Assembly: GCA_024998625.1 (NCBI GenBank)
Contig: JACOEL010000015.1
Coordinates: forward strand, 45,409-109,408
Reading direction: 5' to 3'
DNA length: 64,000 nt
Source of the DNA: Nitrospira sp.
GTDB lineage: Bacteria; Nitrospirota; Nitrospiria; Nitrospirales; Nitrospiraceae
In this document: in pieces, positions 24,876 through 31,679 of the stretch
How positions within the stretch are numbered: the first letter of the stretch is position 1
How the letters are laid out: the number at the start of each line of letters is the position of its first letter
Made by a program: the position numbers and the translations under genes
Notes under the pieces: model-generated
Told to the model about the DNA's origin: nothing
The model's input: only the letters and a program-made list of their open reading frames with translations
The model's database searches: none

Positions 24876-25178
24876 TCAGGCCACGTGCTCCTGAACACGT
24901 TTCTCGATTTCCGGCCCGATGGTACGTTTGGCGATTCTGAGATCGTACTCACTCTGAAGCCCCAGCCAAAGTTCGGAAGACGTGCCGAAGTATTTGGCCA
25001 AACGAAGGGCCGTGTCAGCGGTAATGGCGCGCTTTCCGTTCACGATGGCACTGATCCGGCCAGGTGGGACCCCGATGTTGCGCGCAAGCTGATTGATACT
25101 CACGGCCATGGGGCGCATGAATTCCTCGATTAAAATCTCTCCAGGATGGATGGGGTCAAGCATTTTTTTTTGTGTCAT
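24876..25178 (-). CDS. higA: HigA-type antitoxin
   Basis: 100 aa. HigA/VapI-type HTH: LDPIHPGEILIEEFMRPMAV, INQLARNIGVPPGRISAIVN, GKRAITADTALRLAKYFGTS and SELWLGLQSEYDLR. ATG at 25178 after GAGGCACAAC. It binds the toxin and its own promoter. Second gene of a toxin-first operon, 8 bp after HigB. Confidence 0.92.
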   Translation of the reverse strand: MTQKKMLDPIHPGEILIEEFMRPMAVSINQLARNIGVPPGRISAIVNGKRAITADTALRLAKYFGTSSELWLGLQSEYDLRIAKRTIGPEIEKRVQEHVA

Positions 25179-25186
25179 GTTGTGCC

Positions 25187-25465
25187 TCAATGATAATCTA
25201 TGATTTCAACCTCGTAGGCATCACCATTGGTCCAGACGAAACAGATTCGCCACTGATCATTGATGCGAATGCTGTATTGCCCCTTCCGACTCCCCTTCAA
25301 AGCTTCCAGCCGATTCCCCGGAGGAACCCGCAGATCTTGAAGTACCTTGGCCCGGTGGAGAACCAACAGTTTTCTTCTGGCGATCCGTTCGATATTCCTG
25401 AGCCGTGGCACATCCTCGTCGGCAAACAGCGCCTCGGTTTCGCTGGAGCGAAATGAACGGATCAT
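25187..25465 (-). CDS. higB: HigB-type toxin (RelE superfamily)
   Basis: 92 aa: MIRSFRSSETEALFADEDVP, IERIARRKLLVLHRAKVLQD, LRVPPGNRLEALKGSRKGQY and SIRINDQWRICFVW. These are the HigB signatures of a ribosome-dependent mRNA interferase with a basic active-site patch. Toxin before antitoxin is the normal order for higBA. Confidence 0.92.
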   Translation of the reverse strand: MIRSFRSSETEALFADEDVPRLRNIERIARRKLLVLHRAKVLQDLRVPPGNRLEALKGSRKGQYSIRINDQWRICFVWTNGDAYEVEIIDYH

Positions 25466-25590
25466 TGATCGTCAGTCTATTCCGCTTCGCGTCATAGATC
25501 AAGCGTCATGTCCAGAGGCGGTGACCGCTATGTGATCGGTGCCCTTGAGTGACGTGGGAAAGAAAGAAATGTTCGTAAGCTAGCGGGCCT

Positions 25591-25672
25591 TTTAGATCGG
25601 TTCCCGCTTCTTCTAATAGTCCGTATCGATGACCGCGGCTGGTTTGACTGGCAGGATACTGACTCCTGGATG
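25591..25672 (-). pseudogene. Decayed copy of the ribE 3' end
   Basis: On the minus strand it reads ILPVKPAAVIDTDY-stop-KKREPI-stop, against the ribE end ILPPKPTPVIDTDYLKRRGLI. About 75% of bases match over 80 bp with one gap. It lies on the far side of the VapB/VapC module from intact ribE, in the same orientation. Confidence 0.8.
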
Positions 25673-25682
25673 AGCAACACGA

Positions 25683-26062
25683 TTAAACCCAGTTTTCGAC
25701 TCGAAGACCTGGAATACGCCGAAACTCGCGAAGATTATTCGTCACGAGTCTGGTACCGAGACTGATCGCATGCGCCGCGATCAATAGATCCCATACCACC
25801 GACCAGTGTGCCTTTTTCTTCGAGCGAAGCACGAATCCGTCCATAGACTCGCGCTGCCTCTCTATCGAAATCAGCGACCTCGAGGGGGACGACGAATTGC
25901 TCCAATGCTGTGCGATTGCGAGCGTGATGCCGGCTCTTGGCAACGCCATAATCCAGTTCGGCCAATGTGATGATTGAGATCCCGATGTCTCCAACGGGAA
26001 ATGTGTAAAATCGTTCGAGGACAGAGGGGGATTGTTTCTTAATTGGTATCGAGCATGACCAT
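25683..26062 (-). pseudogene. VapC PIN toxin, frameshifted
   Basis: Starts MVMLDTN then hits a stop. Coding resumes in another frame as IKKQSPSVLERFYTFPVGDI, GISIITLAELDYGVAKSRHH and GRIRASLEEKGTL. A second shift (an extra G near 25790) returns it to WDLLIAAHAISLGTRLVTNN and REFRRIPGLRVENWV. Between DTN and IKK the residues normally present in VapC (about six) are missing. All other PIN blocks are recognisable. The toxin is therefore inactive while its antitoxin gene is intact. Confidence 0.8.
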
Positions 26063-26305
26063 TCATGAGAATGGACGTGTGCGCTTCTGCGCCGCCGGTT
26101 GTTTACGGCCCTTCTCCATGAAGTCTTTCGTGAATTTCGTCAGACTGTCGGCGAGGAGAGACCACGATTTCTTTTTTGGACGGAGCACGAGAGTGTTGCC
26201 TCGTCGCTCTATTTCGATTTCATCCCCTTCGAGCTGAAATTCCCTTGGGATTCTGACTGCCTGGCTGTTTCCACTGAAGAATAGGCGCGTCGTCTTTTTT
26301 GTCAC
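26063..26305 (-). CDS. vapB: VapB antitoxin (AbrB/SpoVT fold)
   Basis: 80 aa from the GTG at 26305 (AAAGGA upstream). TRLFFSGNSQAVRIPREFQL and EGDEIEIERRGNTLVLRPKK form the swapped-hairpin AbrB-type DNA-binding domain; the rest should bind VapC. Its TGA directly abuts the VapC ATG. It is now an antitoxin without a working cognate toxin. Confidence 0.88.
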   Translation of the reverse strand: MTKKTTRLFFSGNSQAVRIPREFQLEGDEIEIERRGNTLVLRPKKKSWSLLADSLTKFTKDFMEKGRKQPAAQKRTRPFS

Positions 26306-26325
26306 GACAATTCCTTTCCGCCGAA

Positions 26326-26345
26326 GTATATACGTCAGGATATAC
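26326..26345. promoter_or_regulatory. Palindrome upstream of vapB
   Basis: GTATAT-ACGTCAGG-ATATAC: 6-bp inverted arms separated by 8 bp, 20 bp before the vapB start. A likely VapB(C) operator. Confidence 0.5.
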
Positions 26346-26392
26346 AAACAGACCTGTGCTGTTAATCTTCACCGTGGCTTGCACCCAGGACT

Positions 26393-27049
26393 TTAGATCA
26401 ATCCCCGCCGTTTCAGATAGTCCGTATCGATAACCGGGGTTGGTTTAGGCGGGAGGATGCCGCGCTCCTGGAGCAGGCGCTCTACGTATTTTCCAATCAG
26501 GTCTGATTCCAGGTTCACCTTGTCGCCGACCTGCTTGAGTCCCAGTGTGGTCACTTTGGCGGTGTGAGGAATGATCGAGACGACGAACGAGCGTTCGGTC
26601 ACGTCGTTGATGGTGAGACTGATGCCGTCGACCGCGATCGATCCCTTGGGGACACAGAGACGCAGAATCTCCTTCGACGCCTCAATCTCCAGGATCAGCG
26701 CATTCCCGTCCTGATGCCGGCTCCGGATGACCCCGATCCCATCCACATGCCCGGACACCATGTGCCCGCCGATGCGCTCATTCAACTTCATGGCACGCTC
26801 CAGATTCACGGGCGAGCCAGAAATGAGCCCGCCGAGCGTCGTCACCGCGAGGGTTTCAGGCGAGACATCGACTGAGAAGTCATGGTCGGTTCTGGCGACC
26901 GCCGTCAGGCAGGTCCCGTTGACGCTCACGCTGGCGCCGATGGTAAGGTCGCTCATGATCGTCGAGGCCATAATGGTCAGTCGCGTACCGGCCAGCCCCT
27001 TGTTCAGAATGGAGACCGCGCCCATCTCTTCGACGATGCCGCTGAACAT
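26393..27049 (-). CDS. ribE: Riboflavin synthase alpha subunit
   Basis: 218 aa, two tandem lumazine-binding barrels: MFSGIVEEMGAV ... VSVNGTCLTAV (barrel 1) and MVSGHVDGIGVI ... IAVDGISLTINDV (barrel 2). It dismutates two 6,7-dimethyl-8-ribityllumazine molecules to riboflavin. Last gene of the leftward run containing ribD; a 35-aa membrane peptide gene ends 4 bp upstream. A partial, decayed duplicate of its 3' end lies at 25591. Confidence 0.95.
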   Translation of the reverse strand: MFSGIVEEMGAVSILNKGLAGTRLTIMASTIMSDLTIGASVSVNGTCLTAVARTDHDFSVDVSPETLAVTTLGGLISGSPVNLERAMKLNERIGGHMVSGHVDGIGVIRSRHQDGNALILEIEASKEILRLCVPKGSIAVDGISLTINDVTERSFVVSIIPHTAKVTTLGLKQVGDKVNLESDLIGKYVERLLQERGILPPKPTPVIDTDYLKRRGLI

Positions 27050-27052
27050 GGT

Positions 27053-27160
27053 TTAGGCTCCCTTGCGAGTCTTCAAGAGATAGAGACAAAAACCCAGTAA
27101 TCCGATCCCGCCCACGACGGCAATGCCGCGCTGCAGCGTTTCGATAAAATCCGTGTCCAT
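27053..27160 (-). CDS. 35-residue single-span membrane peptide
   Basis: MDTDFIETLQRGIAVVGGIG then LLGFCLYLLKTRKGA and stop. One membrane helix with a basic end. ATG after GGAGCAGG; the stop lies 3 bp before ribE, so it is translated within the ribD-ribE run. No known family. A role in flavin synthesis is not implied by sequence, only by position. Confidence 0.6.
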   Translation of the reverse strand: MDTDFIETLQRGIAVVGGIGLLGFCLYLLKTRKGA

Positions 27161-27223
27161 CCTGCTCCGCTTCCTTTGAAAAATGTGGCCGTCCCTCGGG
27201 CGAAAAGCGGCGGCATTATAGCA

Positions 27224-28399
27224 CTACCGCGAGAGAGTTCTCATCGTGGCCCAGAAGGCGACGGCCGCAAGGATCTGGAGGCCGGCGATAACGGCAAAGG
27301 CCCCCTGGTAACTCACATGGGCGATCAGCAGGCCGGCCAGCAGGGGCCCGCTGGCATGGCCGATGTCCATCACCGTCCCCTGCATACCCATCCCCGCCCC
27401 CAACCGCTTGAATTCGGAACTGTCTGCAACCAGCGCCGCTGAAGATGACGAGACTACCGCCTCTCCGAAACCGAATCCGGACGAAAGCACCAGTAACAGG
27501 ACAAATGAACCGACATGAGGCATGCTGATGAAGGTCGCAGCACAAATCAGGAGGCCGGCCAGAATCAGCGGCTGCCGTCCTACACGGTCCGAAATCCTCC
27601 CCATGACCGGCTTGGAAAGAAATGACGTCACCGCCTGCACACTAAACAGCAGACCCACTTGACCGGCATTGAGCCCAACCGAAAGACCATACAGCGGCAG
27701 GAATGCCATCAGGGCGCCATTCGCAATCATTTTGGCGGCATCCGTGGAACTCGTGATCAACACCTTTCGGTTGCGCGCCACGGCGAGAAATCCCTTCCCC
27801 ATCTCCGCCATGACGGGCGCCAGACCTTTCTCACGCACGCGTGGAGGCGGTTCATCCAGATGGAGGCTGAAAAAGATCAGGATCGCGGTGCAGCCGAACA
27901 CACCGGCCGTCACGAAGGCCGTGGGAAATCCTGCCGTATAGGCCAACCAGCCACCCAGGAACGGGCCGAGCAGAGACCCGGATTGGGTGCAGGCCGTATA
28001 GGTTCCCAGCGCCGCGCCGCGCCGTTCCTTGTAAAGATCGGCCACGGTGGCCAGGGCACTGGGCGCGAAGATGGCCGTCGCCAGGCCATGCACAAACCGC
28101 AGCGCCGTAAGCGCGTTGAGATCCGAGATGAAGGGATAGATGAACGGAGGCAGCCCGAATGCCACCACGCCGATCCGCAGCAGCATCTTGCGTCCGTAAA
28201 TGTCGGAGAGCGCACCGGACGGCAACTTCAGCAACACACCCGTGATCGTCGAGACCGAGACGATCAACCCGATCCGCTCCGGGCCTGCGCCCAGAGACTC
28301 CGCAAAGAGGGACAAGACCGGCATGCGGACGAGGTTATAGCTGATGAAGCAAAACGCACCGAGAGTACAGAGATAGAAAAAACTTCGGGAGGTCGTCAT
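27224..28399 (-). CDS. MFS transporter
   Basis: 391 aa from the ATG at 28399, twelve predicted membrane helices. MFS loop 2-3 signature SGALSDIYGRKMLLRIG, and its echo PVMGRISDRVGRQPLILAG in the second half. TACTQSGSLLGPFLGG matches the motif-C antiporter pattern, suggesting drug or metabolite efflux by proton exchange. Substrate unknown; its place between riboflavin genes does not prove flavin export. It follows the unknown gene at 28410 by 10 bp. Confidence 0.88.
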   Translation of the reverse strand: MTTSRSFFYLCTLGAFCFISYNLVRMPVLSLFAESLGAGPERIGLIVSVSTITGVLLKLPSGALSDIYGRKMLLRIGVVAFGLPPFIYPFISDLNALTALRFVHGLATAIFAPSALATVADLYKERRGAALGTYTACTQSGSLLGPFLGGWLAYTAGFPTAFVTAGVFGCTAILIFFSLHLDEPPPRVREKGLAPVMAEMGKGFLAVARNRKVLITSSTDAAKMIANGALMAFLPLYGLSVGLNAGQVGLLFSVQAVTSFLSKPVMGRISDRVGRQPLILAGLLICAATFISMPHVGSFVLLLVLSSGFGFGEAVVSSSSAALVADSSEFKRLGAGMGMQGTVMDIGHASGPLLAGLLIAHVSYQGAFAVIAGLQILAAVAFWATMRTLSR

Positions 28400-28409
28400 G
28401 GATGTCTCA

Positions 28410-29216
28410 TCAGGGTGTTGAGTGAGGCGATTCGACGGGATTGTGCAGACCCGCAAGGGCGGCTTTCAAGAAGACCACCTCATCATCAGGCAGAGCCGGT
28501 GGATCCGTGGCTTCGAACAAGACCTGTTCGGGATGCTCCCGCATGGCTCTCCCCAACCGACGGGCGGCATCGAAGGCTTTTAGGAGCTGACGATTCACCA
28601 CATTCCCGATCAGCGGACGGAGCAGCGACAGCATCCCAGACAGGAAGCGATTGTCGAGTCGCAGGTAGGTGACCATCATACTGTCGATCGACTCGACGCC
28701 CCGGTTATCGGACACAGGGCGCAGCCTCAAAAGGACCACGGCCTTGCCGCTCACCCGTGGCAGAAACCGTCCGTCATGGCTTCCTTCCACGTAATAGATC
28801 CGTGTCGCAGAATCCCGAAACAGAGAATACACGATCCCTTCCGTGCCTTCTCCGTCGGTGGCCCAGAATTCCCCCTGCCCGCGCTGCTCGGCCTTATACA
28901 GGCCGAGATCGAGGCGGTTGACCAGCATGGCAGCCATCGCCGGATGGTCCAAGAAATAGAGGAAAACTGATCGTGGCAAGGGCGTGCGCTGCAGGCCGAC
29001 TTTATTGGCGGTGGTGTACTGCGTGACGATCGGCTCAAGTCGGCAGGACCAGGTTGCCTCGATCTGGTCCAGCGGAAAGACGACACCGGCATGGTGTGCG
29101 GGAAGGGAGCACCGTTCCGCTTCCGTTCGCCCGACGGAGATGAGGACCGCCAGCCCGGCTGTGAGCACGACCCCGATCAGGCCGGCTCGTCGCGCGACCG
29201 GCCTGAAGCTGCTCAT
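28410..29216 (-). CDS. Hypothetical protein with N-terminal membrane anchor
   Basis: 268 aa. Hydrophobic N-terminus (LIGVVLTAGLAVLISVG), then a soluble domain with LDQIEATWSCRLEPIVTQYT and IYYVEGSHDGRFLPRVSGKAVVLLRL, resembling a lipid-binding START-like layout, though not securely. It is exported or anchored with a periplasmic domain. Its ATG overlaps the stop of the esterase gene (ATGA), so the two are translationally coupled. Confidence 0.6.
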   Translation of the reverse strand: MSSFRPVARRAGLIGVVLTAGLAVLISVGRTEAERCSLPAHHAGVVFPLDQIEATWSCRLEPIVTQYTTANKVGLQRTPLPRSVFLYFLDHPAMAAMLVNRLDLGLYKAEQRGQGEFWATDGEGTEGIVYSLFRDSATRIYYVEGSHDGRFLPRVSGKAVVLLRLRPVSDNRGVESIDSMMVTYLRLDNRFLSGMLSLLRPLIGNVVNRQLLKAFDAARRLGRAMREHPEQVLFEATDPPALPDDEVVFLKAALAGLHNPVESPHSTP

Positions 29217-30544
29217 GAAGGCCGTTGCGGAACTGAGAGCGTGAGATGAGCAGGATACAGTTGAGCGGGATCCTGCCTCAGCCGCGCCTGCCGCAGCAGT
29301 GTGTCGACCTGTGGCGTAATGACGCCCTCGAAGGAAACCTGCCCATCGGTGGTGATGGTGACCGGCTTCGACAGATCGACAAGGTCTTCGTTCAGGAACA
29401 ATGTGTATTGCCGGACTCGATCTGTTTTGACCTCAATCCGATTCGGCCCGGTCACCTGTGCGATCAACCTGGCATACGTGCGCTGCCGGATACTGTCGTC
29501 CCGTTTATCGACCAAATCTTCCGAAAAGGATGCGATCCGATCCGTCGCATCGATCCGCACCCAGCCGAACGGCAGCAAATGGCTCGCATCGCGTACGACC
29601 GTCAGTGCCTTCGGGACAGGGGTTCGACGCTGATCGTCGAACCACTTCACCAGATCCGGAAGTTCTTCGCGGGGGAAAAAGTGGCCCCCGGCCATCGCAT
29701 GGGTACGATCATGCTCGCGATAGATATAAGGATACCCGAGGTTCTTGAGTTCCCCCGCCAGCTTCCGGCTCAACTCCACTGGCATCACCTGATCCTGCGA
29801 GCCATGAATGATGTAAGTCGGCGTCGTGCGGAGGTTTTCCAGAAACGGAAACAAGACGTCATCGATCCCGCTGGCCATCGGCGCAAGTCCGGCGAATAAG
29901 GGCGCATGATGCATGCCGATCAGCCAGGCGCCGATACCGCCGTTGGACATGCCGCTCAGGAAGATGCGGTTGGGATCGATCCGATAGCGCTGCTGCACAA
30001 CCTGCACAGTTGCCAGCACCAGATCTTCCGCGCGTCTGGTGAACCAGGCGCCGGCGGGATAGGTCGGACAGGCCAGGATGTAGCTCTCGCCCAAGCGTGA
30101 TTTCCATCGATCTAGGTAAGCTTCGCCGGTGAATCCTGCGCCATGGAGGCAGACGATCAAGGCATAGTCTCTGGTCGGTTCATAACTCTGAGGGATGGAC
30201 AGGCTCAACCGATATGGTCGTTCGCGGACGACGATCTGCTCATCCGGCAGGAGTCCCACGGGCTGCAACCCATGAGGCGGACCTTTGCGCAGCAGTTCCT
30301 GCACGGCCTGCACCGTTGCATCCGGCCGCTGCACAATCGACGCAAGCACCATGCGCTGCTGTTCGGCATCCTGAGTCGTGAGATATTGCCAGACCTGCGA
30401 GGTCAGATCGGCCGGGGCCCCCTCGTCCGCGGCGTGGGTGGCCGGAATCGAAAGACTCGCCCACAGCAGGTATGCGGAAAGAAACGGAAGCAGGAACAGT
30501 CTGCGTTGGTGAAATCGGCCGAAGGGCCGGAAGGAATGTCGCAC
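29213..30544 (-). CDS. Exported alpha/beta-hydrolase (esterase/PHB-depolymerase-like)
   Basis: 443 aa with signal peptide (LFLLPFLSAYLLWASLSIPATHA). The hydrolase core has the oxyanion stretch VCLHGAGFTG, the nucleophile elbow LSGMSNGGIGAW, the acid in IIHGSQDQVMP and a His in HDRTHAMAGGHFF, so the triad looks complete. Feruloyl-esterase and PHB-depolymerase-like enzymes share this form. A C-terminal beta domain follows (WVRIDATDRIASFSEDL). Substrate unknown. It lies 7 bp after ribD. Confidence 0.8.
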   Translation of the reverse strand: MRHSFRPFGRFHQRRLFLLPFLSAYLLWASLSIPATHAADEGAPADLTSQVWQYLTTQDAEQQRMVLASIVQRPDATVQAVQELLRKGPPHGLQPVGLLPDEQIVVRERPYRLSLSIPQSYEPTRDYALIVCLHGAGFTGEAYLDRWKSRLGESYILACPTYPAGAWFTRRAEDLVLATVQVVQQRYRIDPNRIFLSGMSNGGIGAWLIGMHHAPLFAGLAPMASGIDDVLFPFLENLRTTPTYIIHGSQDQVMPVELSRKLAGELKNLGYPYIYREHDRTHAMAGGHFFPREELPDLVKWFDDQRRTPVPKALTVVRDASHLLPFGWVRIDATDRIASFSEDLVDKRDDSIRQRTYARLIAQVTGPNRIEVKTDRVRQYTLFLNEDLVDLSKPVTITTDGQVSFEGVITPQVDTLLRQARLRQDPAQLYPAHLTLSVPQRPS

Positions 30545-30551
30545 GACGCTC

Positions 30552-31679
30552 CTAATGAGTCTGGAAATCTGCCTGTATCAACATATCACGCCCGACCGGC
30601 TCGATGCGCACATTCTCCAGGGGCACGGCATTCCGAAGCCGACGCGGCGACTGTCCGCCCAGGAGCCCCTTTGCATCTTGTCCCCCGAGCAGCAACGGGG
30701 CAACATAACACATCAATCGCTGGGGCAATCCGGCCTGCAGCACGGCTGCGTTCAGGTCGCTGCCGCCTTCGACCAGGACTGTTGTGACGCCGAGCTGACC
30801 GAGACGCGCCCACAACACCGGCAAATTCACATGGCCACCGGTCTTCGGCAAGACCAACACATCGATCCCCCTCTTTCTCAAGAAATCAACTTTACGCGCT
30901 GAAGCTTCCGCGGTCGTGGCAATCAACGTGTGAGCCGTCTGCTGGTCCTGCAGCACCTTGGCCTTGAGAGGAATACGCAATCGACTATCGACCACAATGC
31001 GCAACGGCTGCCGCGGAGCCAGCCGCGGCGGGTCGTCGGTCACCCTCGCGGTCAACTGTGGGTTGTCGCGTAACACCGTGCCGATCCCTACCAGAATGGC
31101 ATCCGCATCGGCGCGCAATCGATGAGCCTGCTTTCTGGCAGCCTCATCCGTAATCCATTGCGACTCGCCCTTCGCGGTGGCGATCTGCCCGTCCAGCGTC
31201 ATCCCGGCCTTCAGGATCGTAAACGGACGGCCGGTCCGCACCCAATGGAGATAGGCTTCATTGAGCTGCCTCGCCTCGGCCTCGCAACAACCGACATCGA
31301 CACGAAGTCCCGCCCGCGTCAGCTGTGCAACCCCGCTGCCCTTCACCTGCGGGTTCGGATCTACCATAGCCACCACGATGCGGCGGACTCCGGAGGCAAT
31401 GACCAGAGGAACACAGGGAGGGGTACGTTTTTTCAGATGACTGCAGGGTTCGAGGGTGACGTAGAGGGTGCCGCCTCTGGCCCGTGAGCCGGCCTGGCTC
31501 AGAGCGATCACTTCGGCATGTGGACCGCCGGCTTTGCGGTGGGAACCCTGGCCGACGATCCGGCCGCGTGTCACCGCCACTGCGCCGACCATGGGATTCG
31601 GGCTGGTGGATCCCCGGCCCTTCGCCGCAAGGCGAAGCGCCAGGGTCATGTATTCACGATCGCGGGAAGACAACCTCAC
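30552..31679 (-). CDS. ribD: Bifunctional riboflavin deaminase/reductase
   Basis: 375 aa. N-terminal deaminase with zinc ligands GGPHAEVIAL and LEPCSHLKKRTPPC; C-terminal reductase (about 150-375) with GRPFTILKAGMTLDGQIAT, ESQWITDEAARKQAHRLRAD and VLVEGGSDLNAAVL. It catalyses two successive steps from GTP-derived pyrimidine toward the ribitylamino precursor of riboflavin. The GTG start overlaps the ppdK stop (GTGA), so translation is coupled. Confidence 0.95.
   Translation of the reverse strand: MRLSSRDREYMTLALRLAAKGRGSTSPNPMVGAVAVTRGRIVGQGSHRKAGGPHAEVIALSQAGSRARGGTLYVTLEPCSHLKKRTPPCVPLVIASGVRRIVVAMVDPNPQVKGSGVAQLTRAGLRVDVGCCEAEARQLNEAYLHWVRTGRPFTILKAGMTLDGQIATAKGESQWITDEAARKQAHRLRADADAILVGIGTVLRDNPQLTARVTDDPPRLAPRQPLRIVVDSRLRIPLKAKVLQDQQTAHTLIATTAEASARKVDFLRKRGIDVLVLPKTGGHVNLPVLWARLGQLGVTTVLVEGGSDLNAAVLQAGLPQRLMCYVAPLLLGGQDAKGLLGGQSPRRLRNAVPLENVRIEPVGRDMLIQADFQTH

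Noticed and set aside
27659..28672. 337-aa plus-strand ORF
   Set aside because: Antisense to the MFS transporter; charged, repetitive composition.
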